NCBI GenBank assembly: GCA_037367355.1
Contig: CM074695.1
Location: forward strand, 744,001-808,000
Direction: 5' to 3'
Source of the DNA: Neoscytalidium dimidiatum
Taxonomy: Eukaryota; Ascomycota; Dothideomycetes; Botryosphaeriales; Botryosphaeriaceae
DNA: 64,000 nucleotides
The translations under genes were made by a program, and so were the position numbers. This document shows, in pieces, positions 1 to 12,300 of this stretch; position 1 is the first letter of the stretch, and each line of letters begins with the position of its first letter. A model generated the notes under the pieces. That model worked only from the letters and a program-made list of their open reading frames with translations. It did not search any database and was not told where the DNA came from.

Positions 1-93
1 ACTTGGCCGCAGCAGCTCGACGTCCACTGTGCTCCGGACGCTCGTCACCTCTCCGCTCCCCACCAAACCACGAACTGCACCACACCACCCACA

Positions 94-1058
94 ATGCTCC
101 GGCCCGCCATCCTCCGACCGCTGGCGCGTGCCGTCGTGGCGCCCCGCCTCGTCGTCTCATCCCGCACCTACGCCAGCAAGGAGCCGACGCCGTCCGTCGA
201 CCAGGTGCCGGCCAACGACCCCAACCCGAAGGCGCCGGTGCAGAACGTCTCGGCCACAAACGCCGTGCCAACCTCGTCCGAGGGATCATTCGACCAGGTG
301 CTGCAGGAGAGTGTCGAGCAGGCCGAGGCCCTGCGCACCACGCAGGCCCCCAACCGCAAGACCATCTGGAGCCGCAGCCAGAACCCGCGCGAGCGCGCCA
401 TGGTGGGCCCGCGCTTCGAGCAGACGATCATGGCCGACCAGGTACGTTCGCCCTGTTATGTCCGGCTGGCGATTGGATAGGAAGGGGCGATGGATGCCGG
501 GTAGCGGAGGACGGAGATGGGGTCGGTTGCGGGTAGATTGCTGCGGACGGATTGTTGCGGGAACGGAACATTGGGCATTGCGATGGCAGACTGAGGTTTT
601 GGAAGCGCAATTGCTAACACCGGTTGATTTACTGCAGCCCCGTCCTTACGCCGCCATCGAACTCATTCACAAGCAGCCCGTCCGCTGGACCGACAAGCGT
701 ACTGTCTCCTGCGACGGCGGTGGTGGTCCCCTCGGCCACCCCAGGATATTCATCAACGTCGACAAGCCGCAGATCTGCTGGTGCACGTATTGCGGTCTTC
801 CTTTCGTAAGAAACCCTTTCATCTCGTACATGCAGCGGATATGGAAGCATTGGATAATTCAGACGCATGAAGACGTCTTTGTTGCTGATATGTCTCGATT
901 GTATGTTTATTGACAAAACACTGTAATAGGCACACGAGCATCACAGGAAGACTATCGAGGCCTCAGACTCCAAGTCGTACCCACTGGACCCCACTGGCCA
1001 GCCCGGAGAGGTCGAATTTAGCCAGCAGGTTACCGACAGGCCGCTGGAGCAGAGGTGA
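94..1058 (+). CDS. NADH:ubiquinone oxidoreductase 13 kDa zinc subunit (NDUFS6-like)
   Basis: Accessory subunit of mitochondrial complex I, on the matrix side, binding one zinc near the N/Q module junction. Three exons: 94-441, 638-805 and 930-1058, with introns starting GTACGT and GTAAGA and ending GCAG and ATAG; the first has a CTAAC branch site near 614. The joined frame gives 214 residues. The CHCC zinc motif lies in exon 2: Cys141, His150, Cys165 and Cys168 (C-x8-H-x14-C-x2-C), inside the family signature CDGGGGPLGHP. The basic, Arg-rich first 30 residues look like a mitochondrial targeting peptide. The fungal form is longer than the animal one because of a 100-residue N-terminal extension. 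The ATG at 94 is the first ATG in frame. It is convergent with the next gene. Family assignment is firm; the exact transit-peptide cleavage site is not visible. Confidence 0.93.
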
Positions 1059-1489
1059 ATGTAGATGTGTAGAAAGAATTCAGTGGACATGCTAGTGACA
1101 TCGAGAGGGTGCTCAATGAGCGAGAGCTGAGTGTGTACATATAGGTGACTGCAATTTTAGCATTCGCTGCAATTCGGACGCGCCATTTTAACTCCCACAC
1201 CCATCCGCTGTGGCCACAAGTCCAACAAGGCTTTAGAGCGTTGAAGCTTCTGAGCTCATAAGTGGCTTGCATAAAATTCGAAAGGCGTTCAGAATTCAGT
1301 CATAATAGCAACTATTGAAGGGTTCCATTGGATATCTACCCATTATTTTCACATCCACACAGTGCCCCGGAGTTTCTGCAGAACAAAGCCATTTTCCTTC
1401 CTGCCCGACCTTGAGCAAAGTTAATCTGCAATACTCAAATGCTTTCCCAAAACGCCATGCTCGAACCAGCAGCAGTCGAAATCTGCACT
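1059..1489. other. Intergenic region between convergent genes
   Basis: About 430 bp shared by the 3' ends of the complex I subunit gene and HAT2. It should hold both transcripts' 3' UTRs and poly(A) sites. I see no conserved reading frame, tRNA or repeat in it. Confidence 0.6.
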
Positions 1490-3030
1490 TTACTCGGAGA
1501 TATCCCTGTTCGAAACCTTCTTCTTTGGCATCTCAACAATGGTCCTTGCAGGCCTAAATACTTGTAGCTGGTTGTCTTCGGCAGTAGCGAGCATGACCCA
1601 CGGGTCGTTCTTGTTCCAGCTCAAGTCGCAGACCGCGTTCGTGAAGCCACCGTGCATGAACAGACTAGTGAAATGTCATTAGCCACTAGTATTTCTATGT
1701 TGTTAACGTCGAATTTTCTTTGAAGACTTACAGTTCCGGCGGGCCATCCTCGGCCTCCTCCTCAGTCTGCTCTTCGCCAATTCGGCTTGCATCCCACATC
1801 AAGATGCGCTTGTCGTAGCTTGAGCTGGCAAGGATGGAGTGATCGGTGGGATGCCATTCCAGGTTCATGACTGGTTGCGTGTGACCCTCAAAGCTGTGGA
1901 TCTTCTTGTCCAGACATCGCAGATCCCACATGGCAACGGTCTTATCTGCTGAGCCGGTGACAACTATAGATTCCCAGGCAGGGTGGAAGGCAACGCAATT
2001 GACAGCGTCGGTATGAGTCTGCTTCTTGTATAGGCCTTTCTTGTTCGTCTCCTGGCGAAGGTCCAGAATCTGTAGTGTCAAGTCGTCCGATACAGTGGCA
2101 ATCCAGTCCTTGTGCAGAGGGTGATGCTGCACGTCATTGACACAGGCGGTATGGTGGGTAAAGGTGCGGGCAGGCGAGATCATGGAGTTTCCCTTGCTAA
2201 AACCTGCCTTGATGTCCCACACACGCACAGTCTCGTCCTGAGAGCCGGTGACCAGTTGGCCTTCAACATGTGGGCTCCAACTCAAGCCAAAGCCCTCCTC
2301 AGTATGACCCTTCAGCTCCATATCCGGGCTCACTTTGCCATTAGGATCAGGGTTCATGCTATGCTTTGTACGGTCGAACACAAGGACCCTTCCATCCGTG
2401 CACATAGTCGCGATGAGATTCGGATTCTGGGGCTGATAGCGGGCCTTGTTGATCTCGCCGGGATGGTTAATACGCTGGATGATGTTGAACCCGAAGGATC
2501 CCTTCTTTCCAGCGCCATGACCGCCGATCTCGCCTTTTTGATCGTCGTATTCCGCAGGCTCTGGCGCCTGTAGTGTGGGAATATCAATGGTCGCGATTTG
2601 AAGGTAGTTTGGGGCCTGGTCTGAGGTGTTCGTGCCGAAGAGAATGCGGTGTTGAGCGAGGTTTGAGCCCGGCACCTCCCTCTTGTCTGGAAGCCATTGC
2701 GCAGTGAGGGCAGGCCACTCCAGAGCGCGGCTTCAGCTGTATTAGTGGAGCGCGCGGAACAGAGGAACGGAGCACAGAACTCACGCATAGAGCATGTCAT
2801 AGAGCCATACTGAGTTCTTCTTCCAGATCTTGTACTCCTCGTTCGCAATTTTTGCCTCTAGGTTCTCATCCTCCTGGCGCTGGTCCGTCTCTGAGCGATA
2901 GCAAGGCGTCAGTAAGCCCGTCAGAAGCACCGCGCGAAAGGGCAAGCACAGTTCGTGAACCGGCACTTGGCTGAAATATCGGTCTTCAGAGGAAAGGAAC
3001 GGAGCACATACCGCTCATGTGATCGGACAT
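1490..3030 (-). CDS. hat2: Histone acetyltransferase type B subunit 2 (RbAp46/48-type WD40 histone chaperone)
   Basis: WD40 beta-propeller that binds histone H4 and serves in the HAT1-HAT2 complex acetylating new H4; relatives also serve in CAF-1. Four exons on the minus strand: 3030-3012, 2890-2785, 2730-1732 and 1664-1490, all with GT..AG introns (the intron before exon 3 ends AAG after an ACTAAT branch site). The frame closes at 432 residues, the usual length for fungal HAT2. The N-terminal helix with EYKIWKKNSVWLYDML and the following ALEWPALTAQWLP are the H4-binding signature of this family. WD repeats then run to the C-terminus (for example GSADKTVAMWDL and SSSYDKRILMWD). The start lies 431 bp from the XRN1 start on the other strand. 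The same protein could also act as the small CAF-1 subunit; sequence alone does not separate these roles. Confidence 0.93.
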
Positions 3031-3461
3031 GTTTGCGGGACTCAATTGAGGCGTCCTTGTGGTTGTTGTTGGCAGGGCGGGTGCTAGATGCTGGCGGCGG
3101 GCAGCTTTGCAGAGCGTGACGCGCTGCGTCGCGTTAAGCTGGCGGCAGGTCGGAAGGCGCGAGCATGGCCCAGTCCGAAGTTCTTCCGCGCCGATCGCTG
3201 GACTCGGGACTGATGATGTTGCCTCCAGCCTCGCCGCTCCGCTTCCTTTCTCCTTCGAAGACTCCGTGTCCGAATCGCGATACCCCCGTTCCTCCTCCAC
3301 CTACACCCAGGCTACAGGCCTTTAGAAGGCTGGGCCCTTCATTCGAATTCCCTTTCGCTGTCTTCACACCGCTGCTTCACGTCGGCAACCAGCCTTCAGG
3401 ACTCTACCGGCGCTCGCTCTGCATCCGCTCTCATTGATTTCACCTGCATTTCGTTGCAATC
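3031..3461. promoter_or_regulatory. Divergent promoter of HAT2 (-) and XRN1 (+)
   Basis: The 431 bp between the two start codons must contain both promoters and both 5' leaders. The part next to XRN1 (about 3230-3460) is rich in C and T, as is common in leaders of active fungal genes. No canonical TATA box is evident by eye. Confidence 0.6.
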
Positions 3462-6400
3462 ATGGGTGTTCCTAAATTCTTCAGGTGGCTGTCCGAACGT
3501 TACCCGGCCATCTCGCAGCTCATTGCCGAGAACCGGATACCGGAGTTCGACTGCCTCTACGTACGCTCACCTTCTCTCTCCTTCCCTCGCTAGCTAATAG
3601 CATTACTTAGCTTGACATGAATGGTATCATCCATAACTGCACGCACAACGACTCGGACTCGCCCACGCATCGTATGTCCGAGGACAAGATGTTCATCGCC
3701 ATCTTCAATTATATCGAGCATCTCTTCGGCAAGATCAAGCCTAAGAAACTCTTCTTTATGGCTATCGATGGTGTCGCACCCCGCGCGAAGATGAACCAAC
3801 AGCGTGCTCGCCGTTTCAGGACGGCACTAGACGCCGAAAATGCTCGGGAGAAGGCGATTAAGGAAGGCGTGGAGATGCCCGCGGAGCCAGCTTTTGACAG
3901 CAACTGCATCACGCCTGGCACCGAATTCATGGCCAGGCTAACCCAACACTTGAAGTATTTCATCAACAAGAAAGTTTCAGAGGATGTGGACTGGCAAGGC
4001 GTAGAGGTGGTTCTTTCCGGCCACGAGGTCCCTGGAGAGGGAGAGCACAAGATCATGGAATACATCCGTCAGGCTAAGTCGCAGCCGGGTTACGACCCTA
4101 ATATCCGCCACTGCCTGTACGGGTTGGATGCCGATCTGATCATGCTTGGCCTTCTGAGTCACGACCCTCACTTCTGCTTGCTCAGAGAAGAAGTCACCTT
4201 TGGCCGACAGAGCCAGAAGAAGTCCAAGGAGCTGGAACATCAGAATTTCTATCTAATGCACCTTTGCATTGTTCGCGAGTACCTGGAGCTGGAGTTCCAA
4301 GAACTGGAGCAGCCTGGCGCTTTGGATTTCCCTTTCGACATGGAACGCGTTATCGACGATTTCATTCTCATGGCATTCTTTGTTGGAAACGATTTCCTTC
4401 CAAATCTTCCGCATTTACACATCAACGAAGGCGCTCTGGCGCTCATGTTCGGCGTCTACAAGAAGGTTCTGCCGAAGGCTAAAGGATATATCAACGAGGG
4501 AGGCGTGATCAATCTGGAACGGTTGGCTTTGCTTTTGGATGAACTTTCGCATGTCGAATACCGGTTCTTTGAAGCAGAGAACTCCGACGCTGCCTGGTTC
4601 AAGGGCAAGCAGATGGGACGTGAAGACGTCATGGAGCGCACGAAGAAGCGTGGAAAGATCATCATGACTACACGGCAGAAAGATATTTACAAGAAGATAC
4701 GACAGTATGTCAACAATCGTCCATCTAATGGTGAGGGGAAGCCCTTGGACCTCCCTTCGACCCTGCCAGCAAGCGATCGAAAGTTCGTGGAAGAGCTGGC
4801 AGACAGTCTCCACTTACAATGGAAGACTGTGGAGGATGACCAGGGTGAGCGTCACCTGCAGGTGGCTTTTCCACCAAGCCTGAACGACGACGATGATGAG
4901 GAAGAGGAGGATGAGGAAGCGCAGAATGCCATCCTCCGTGTCCTCAAGCGTTACGACAACGCCCAGATCGAGGATATCTCACCTGACGAAGCCCAAGAAG
5001 AGATGAAGAAAAAGTACGATGAGAAGTTTTTTGCTTGGAAGGATAACTACTACAAATCCAAACTGGGATGGGGATTGGACAATAAGGAAGAGCTGAGGAA
5101 GTTGTCGGAGAACTACGTACAAGGTCTGCAGTGGGTTCTATTCTACTACTACCGTGGCGTGGCTTCATGGCCCTGGTACTATGGCTACCACTATGCCCCC
5201 ATGATTTCCGGTAAGTTTTAGTGCTGAGGTCTGATGATTTGAAATCAAATTAACGATTCGTAGATGTGAAGGAGGGCTTGAAGGCCGACCTTAACTTCAA
5301 ACTCGGCCAACCGTTCCGCCCTTACCAGCAGTTAATGGGTGTGCTTCCTGATCGAAGCAAGTCAATTGTCCCTACTGCATACCATGAATTGATGACCAGC
5401 AAAGACTCCCCGATCATTGACTTTTATCCACGCGATTTCGAGCTGGACATGAATGGCAAGAAGATGGAGTGGGAGGCCGTTGTCAAGATTCCATTCATCG
5501 ACGAGAAGCGCTTGCTTCCTGCGATGGCAACGAAGGACCATCTCCTTACTAACGCCGAGCGGGACCGCAACGAATTTGGGGTGTCACTGAAGTTCACCTA
5601 TCAGCAGGACCTTGATTATGTCTATCCATCTTCACTTCCAGGAATCTTCCCTGATCTTGCTCACTGCCACTGCGTTGAGAATATTTTCGAATTGCCGACG
5701 ATGGATGGCCTTGAGGTCTATATTGGGCTTGTCGACGGAGTAAAGATGGGAATTGACGCTCTTGCTGGTTTCCCTAGTCTAAAAGTCTTGCCATTCCACG
5801 GATCGCTGGCTTTCCATGGTGTCAGTGTTTTCCAGCAGGAGAGCAGGAATGAGAGCATGGTAATCAACTTGCTTGAGACGGAGGCACGTAACAAAGCTTC
5901 GAACGCGCAGCAGAAGTTGGGCAAAGCTGTCCACGTCGGTTACCCATTCCTCCAAGAGGCCAAAGTTGTCAAGGTCTCCGATGAACTTTTCGACTATACG
6001 GAAGAGAACGGTCAGGTGGTCGCGATTCCCCATGGACCGAAAGAGATCTCGGATTGGAAGAAGAAAGCGACTCGTATTGAGACATTCTACAGCAAGCGTT
6101 TAGCGATGGACGTAGGTGATGTCGAGTCACTTGTGCACGTGGAAATGCTCAAGCGGTTGAGGAAGACGAACGAGGGTGCAACCGTAAAGGAATATGGCAT
6201 TATCCCTGGCCAAGAGACGGACTACGCTACACAAACAATCGTGGATGAAGTTGTGAGCGAGGATCAGCGTTTCTTGGAGAAGGAAGCTGTACCCATCGAA
6301 GAAGAGTTTCCGATTGGCGCCAGAGCATTCTTCCTTGGCGAATTCGCTTACGGTCGGCCACTTGAGGTCCTGGGCCATAAGGACGGAAAGGCGGAGTGCT

Positions 6401-7878
6401 GGGTGCTTACCGCCAAGGGTAAAGAGCAGGAGTTCGGGAGGCAGATTGTGAAGAAGGCTGAATCCCAAGCAAACTACCGCCCATCATATGCCGTCGCACG
6501 GCAACTTCAGGTAAATCCGCTTGTGCTGAGCCGGGTCACATCTTCGCTATCCGTCAACTCGAGCGGACTTCGTCTCAACTTGGGGCTGAACCTCAAGTTC
6601 GAAGCGAAGAAATTGAAGGTCCTCGGGTACTCCCGTAAGGGTGAAACCGGCTGGGAGTACAGTCCGAAGGCGGTTGACCTCATCACTCAGTACATGATCA
6701 AGTTCCCGGAGTTTTTCGCTGTTCTTCAGCACAACCCCAAGGGCGACATCTACGAGGACACGGATTTTTATCCTGAGGATATTGCCAAGCAGAAGATGAA
6801 GGAAATAGGTGCTTGGCTTAAGTCGATCGAGTCGAAGAAGTTCGAAAAGGTACCGCTTGAGGCCGAGCAGCTCGACTCGGATGTAGTCAAGGAGATTGAG
6901 CAGGCCTCGGATTATTTGAACGAGCATGGCCCTCAAGTGGAGGGCAAGAAGATCAAATCTGTTCCGCGTCAGGCGCTTCTAAAGCCTTCTGATGCCGAAC
7001 AGCAGATCGCCGGACAGAGGTTCAGTCTTGGCGATCGCGTTGTTTACGTGCAGGATTCTGGAAGGGTTCCCATTGGACAGCGCGGTACGATCGTTGGCAT
7101 GACGCGCACACCTAGAACTACTCTCCTGGATGTTCTGTTCGACAAGTCGTTCATGAGTGGTACCTCCCTTGGCGAACGCTGCTCGCCTTTCCGCGGATCT
7201 ACTGTTCCAGCTACTTCTGTTCTTAACCTCACGGATAAGCAGTGCGTTGCCATGTCTCTGGCTGCAAACGCGAAACGCCCGCAATCAGAGTCCCAGCCAT
7301 TGACCGTTCAGAATGCCGCCTATGGGATTTCTGGACAGACGCAATTGGTTCCTGCCCCGGCACCTGGCCCACTGAATGGGTCTTTCAGAGGCGCGTTGGC
7401 TGGCCAGAACCGTGGTGCTTTCCGTGGTCGCGGACGCGGTGGCATCAATTCGCAAGTCCAGCAAAACGGCAACGGTGTTCAGCAGAATGGTTATCACGGA
7501 AATCAGCAAGAACTTCCTATTCGCAGTGCGCCTCCCACCGGACCTGCCAACGGGGCACAGCGTGGCCGTGGGGGTGCGAATGGCTTCACTGGCCGTGGCC
7601 GAGCCAACAACATTTTCGTACCCCGTGGCGGTCGTGGAGGCGCTCGCGGAGGTTCCAACGCGCAGGGGTTCACTGTCATTGACAACAGCGATCCCGCTGA
7701 AGGTATCGTGAAGAACAACCCTAACTTCCGCCCGCAGAACTACTCCTCTGTCCCGCCTCCAGCGACCCTAGATGCGAACGCATTCCGCGGTGGTCGCGGT
7801 GGTAGAGGCCGTGGTGGATTCCGTGGCAACCGCGGTAACGGAAGGGGCGGCCGTGGTGGCACTACTGCGCAAGTCTAG
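3462..7878 (+). CDS. xrn1: 5'-3' exoribonuclease 1 (XRN1/KEM1), cytoplasmic mRNA decay
   Basis: Processive 5'-3' exonuclease that degrades decapped, 5'-monophosphate RNA in the cytoplasm. Three exons: 3462-3560, 3611-5210 and 5264-7878; 1437 residues. The catalytic acidic residues are present at positions known from yeast Xrn1: Asp35 in LDMNGI, Glu176 and Glu178 in PGEGEHK, Asp206 and Asp208 in GLDADLIML. After the two conserved nuclease regions come the PAZ-like, KOW-like and SH3-like parts, with DRVVYVQDSG near residue 1150. It is XRN1 rather than nuclear RAT1/XRN2 because of its length and the long post-nuclease beta-rich domains. The last 170 residues are low complexity with many RGG/RG and GRG triplets, a probable RNA-binding or condensate-forming tail. 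An acidic stretch (DDDDEEEEDEE) is encoded near 4888-4920. It shares a promoter region with HAT2. Confidence 0.96.
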
Positions 7879-9377
7879 TAGAGAAGGGCTGCGGAAGAGG
7901 GGAAAGGACGGCTACGGCATGGAAATCAGACGAGCATGATAGACTAGATGGGTGTGTTCTCGTGAGCAATCGGCGAATGATGGATGGCATATACCCATGA
8001 CTATTCTTTATGCGCAGCCCTTAGCGGTTCCGGTTCAATCCGGTTCATCCAGGGAGGTGTACCGCATGGGGAAGTAGTGATGAGGGGAACAGGCAGTGTA
8101 GAAGGATGAGCTAGTCTAGTATGAAACATTGTCCACCCCTCCAAGTGCATTTTTCGACGGGTCTTGGGAGCGCAACTGAGACGGGCTTGCTCGGCTCAGG
8201 TGCGGGATGTGTAAACATAGGTGTCACAACAAGTTGAGCAACGGTCATGGGGCGTGAGGCCTGCCTGCGGGAGCTGCAAAGCAAGCAGCAGCAGCAACAA
8301 ATATCAGGTTTTGATATTGGTAGAGGTGTCAAGAGGCATGAAAGCCGCACACAAGCAATCTTATGCGCATCCGATGGCACGTTAGGCTTCTCCAACAGTC
8401 AAGCTATCATCGACAGTTGAGGCATGCACCTGTGTATCGACCAGCGCTTCGATTATACTTACTTTGTCGGTCTTTTCAAGTATTGACCGCCTCAAGCTCA
8501 CCACAATTGCCGAAATAGCCTGCGCAAATCCGTGGGCTAACAATTAGATTTAGCCGCGTTTATGGCCGTTTTTCAGGGCTTCCTAGCATGGTGGATCTGC
8601 CGAATGGGGATTCTGCTGGTCCGTGTTCCATTTCTGAGGGGGTCTGTGTGCACTGGATAAGAGGGGAGTGACGTAAGGGGATCTCAATGCCAGCAGATGT
8701 ATGATCCACCTCGGCTACAAGGGGGGTAACTCCGTAGATGGGATGTGTCTCCGTAACGATAACCCGTCGCAACGGGAGCAACGCAGCTGAAAGTTCGCAG
8801 GCATTGACCAATGGGACAGGCGAGACTGGAGGGTGCCCCGCTCAGTGCGAGAAGCTGCGACAGCCGCGGTAACGATGGCGACATCAACGCGACGGCACGG
8901 CATGTTAGACTCCAGAGCGGTTTGTTGTGTTCGCGGCGGTTGAGGCGGGCGGGAGGAGCTGGGCTTGTCAGCCTTACAGCGAGCACCCCGGGATAGCGAG
9001 GGAGAGGGCGAGGGCGGGAGGCCAGGGCGGTGAGCGCGTCGACGCTAGTGCGTCGGCGCCGTCGCCCAGTCAGGAAGCCTGTAAACATCGCCGAACCCGC
9101 ATCGACACTCGCTGCGTCCAGCTGCACTGCCAGCGCGACTCCTTCCAACCGCCGCCAACCCACCCCCAGGATCTCCGCCCGTCTGCAGCTCGAGGGCCTC
9201 CACTCGCTACCCGCCGCGTCGCTCATTCTGCAGCCCTCCAACCCTCCGTCCGCTCCACCCTCCGCCTGCGAATGGAGAGTTCAGCTGCCGCCTCGTCCGT
9301 GTTTTTGGCGATATAGCTTTCGCATTCGCCCAGTAACACCACAGCACGCCTGCAGCGCTGCTTAAACAGACACTACG
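7879..9377. other. Intergenic region between XRN1 and the CYK3-like gene
   Basis: About 1.5 kb. It should hold the XRN1 3' UTR on the left and the promoter plus leader of the CYK3-like gene on the right. From about 8800 it becomes rich in G+C, and several overlapping frames stay open on both strands there, as expected by chance. I see no gene, repeat or structural RNA. Confidence 0.6.
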
Positions 9378-12300
9378 ATGCCACCGGCTGCGCCTCCGCT
9401 GCCCACCAAGTTCCCATGCTGGTGCAAGGCCATTTATTCATGGGGAGGAGAGGTAAAACTACACTTCCCAAAAGTGGCCCAGTTTGGCCTATGGCAAATG
9501 ACAGAGCTCGCTGATTGTGTGACCGTGGTACATGACAGACGAAACGCGATCTTGGTTTCATCGAAGGCGACCTTATCGAATGTCTGAACGCTGGCGATGG
9601 CGCCTGGTGGATGGGCCGATTAAAGAGGGACAGGCGCGCCGTCGGCCTCTTTCCCTCCAACTTCGTCGAGCTTCTGGACGAGAGCCTGTGGCCGGGCGCC
9701 AGTCGTAACACCACGCCGAATACCGCCGGAGGAGGGAGCATATCTCGCGCTGGGACAAGCGCCGCACCCCAGAAGCCGACTCCGCAGAAGCAGAAGAGCA
9801 CCTATCGGAAGCCTTTTCAGGCATACTACAACGCAGGACAACCAAACCCGGCGGCCGCTGCGCGAGAGAGGCTGGAGAAGTCTGGCGCTGGAAGTGTGTC
9901 GTCTAGTCGCACCGATAGCCAGAGGAGACTTAAACCGTACTCGTCCATGAAGCATGCCACACCTCCTGGAGCAAGCCCCAATCCGTCACCCAGGAACTCA
10001 ACCGAAAATGTTTCCAGAGTGCCACCCTTACCAGACCGCAATGGGTCTGGACTGAGGAATCGCGCGCCTTCTCCATTACCTCCGAGGCAGGACCACGCAC
10101 AGTTCCGTGCAGTTTCGCCAGCTCCTCCTCAACATGCAGATTACCGACCTACATCGCGTGCTGTATCCCCTTCTCCGCCTCAGCACTATCGCGCTGCTTC
10201 TCCAGCTCCTCCACCGCAGCAGTATCGTGCAGTTTCACCTGCTCTTCAACAATACCGTCCTCCCTCTCGCGCTGTTTCTCCTGCGCCATATCAACAATAT
10301 TACCCTCCTTCGCCTGGCTTACCGCCATCTACTCCTCAGCAGCAGTATCAAGCCTACTCTCCCGCAGCCTCGCCTGTAATGGATATGCAATATCACCCCT
10401 ATCGGCCAACGTCTCGTGGACCTTCGCCAGCTCCGTTCGAAGCCGAGATTGGTGAGGCATCACCTCCCCCACCTCCGCCTCCCCCACATCGCATACTTCA
10501 TACACAAGCTGCCAGAGCACCTTCTCCATCTCCGCATCAGATCAGCAGAGGCCCATCGCCTGCTCTGTATCCAGAGGATGCGTATCGCTCTGGTTACCAC
10601 ACCCCCGTCTCGCACTCGCCCGTGCCTCGGCAGGGCACTAATTTGACGCCATCACCCGTGACGAATGCTATGAACGACGTTATGACTTCCCTTGAAGATA
10701 TGACCGTTTCCAGACGCAGCCCTTCTCCCGCGAGAGCACGCACACCAGCCGACATTTGGTCTCCAGAGGCGTTTGACGAAGTCTACTCTAATCCGAGGAG
10801 GCTTCGGCCGAACACTTCGCTCGGTCTTGGTATTCAAGAAGATGATTTACCACCTGCCAAATTGGAAACGCAGGGTCGGTCGAACACAGTAGGCCCTCAA
10901 CCCGATGGGCCGCCTCAAGTTGGCAATTACGTTCAGCGAATGGAAGAGAGGTTACGGATGTTGAGCAGTCGCAGTCCTGCCCCACAGGATGAGCTGTTCA
11001 TTCCCGCCGATCATGACGGCCCTCCACCAGCGCCGCCGCCGAAGAATCCCAAGTACCAGAGACCACAGACGTCATATGGTGATCCAAGACATGAATCGAT
11101 GTACGATACGAGATCGCAAAGTTCAATGGGTAGTAATGCACAGGACGGCGTTTTCCGGAAACCAACACTAAAGCATCGCAAGTCTGCTTATGAGATCGCA
11201 AAACAAGGACTCGGACGCACGTTTACGACCAAGACTAATGCTACAAACTCTACGGAAGCCACGAATAGTACAGGCCACACGCTGTGGAGTGGTACATCCG
11301 CAGGCGCAGTCTCCGCGACGAGCTCTGGAAGCTTCGCCAGGAGAAAATGGGGGATTGGTGGAACCATCCGGGAGAGCCGCGAAAGGTCGAAAAGTGTGGC
11401 GGATACTTCGCGTCCCCGGGCAAGAAGTAGGGTCGGCTCAAACGAGAGCAGACCGGAAACTCCATTCAGCGGCGGTATTTCTTACCATTCGAGTCACGCA
11501 ACGAGTCAACAGCAGAACTCTTCCAATACGGAGTGGACCGGCAATGTCGCAGAACCTGGCGGTCTGCTGGGCGGTCTGACGTCACCGAAGCCGAAGAGAA
11601 CTGGTTTCTTCAAGAAGATGATATCCTCGGCGAAGGCAAACGCGGCTAACGCGAGAAATACAATTTCATCGAGTCCAAGCAGGCCTACCTCCCGAGGCGC
11701 GGGCCTGCTTCCGAATGGTATCACTTCTATCGCTGGTGGAAGCGCAGCTTCCCATTCGAGCGGGAATGTAGCGAAGGACATGGCGCTTGGAGGTTCAGTG
11801 GATTGGGTACAAGTTCGGCGGGACGTTAACCGGTCTAACTCTCTCAGCAAGAATGAGCGTATCGAGCGTGCCGAACGATGCCAGATGAATGATGTTGCGG
11901 TTATCAACCCTATCGAGGTTCTTCAAGAGTCTGTCGAGGGCGATGAAGGTCTTGACGGGCTTCCAGTCGCTGAACCTCTTGACTTCAGCCAGTGTAACCT
12001 CGCCCTTGTCGACAAGAACTCCCGCTTTATCCAAGGCCTTCCTCCGATGACAACACCTGCCAGCCTCGCTCAAGGCTATGTGTGCCGACCATATCGTAGT
12101 GATGTGCAGAGACTACGTGCAATCTTCACATGGGTTGCTGAGCGCATCTCATGGGAAGAGGATTTCGAAGGCGACATTGACACAAAGCGTGTCATACAGA
12201 CGAAGCGTGGCTGCAGCGAGGAGATTGCAGTTTTGGTCATGGAGATGTGTGCCGCCGTGGGCCTGCATGCAGAGGTCATTCGTGGGTACTTAAAGGCCCC

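Noticed and set aside
3462..7878. Identity as nuclear RAT1/XRN2
   Set aside because: Length of 1437 residues and the domains after the nuclease core fit XRN1; RAT1 is about 1000 residues.
8684..9241. 185-codon minus-strand frame upstream of the CYK3-like gene
   Set aside because: Lies in a G+C-rich promoter region with several simultaneous open frames and no motif.
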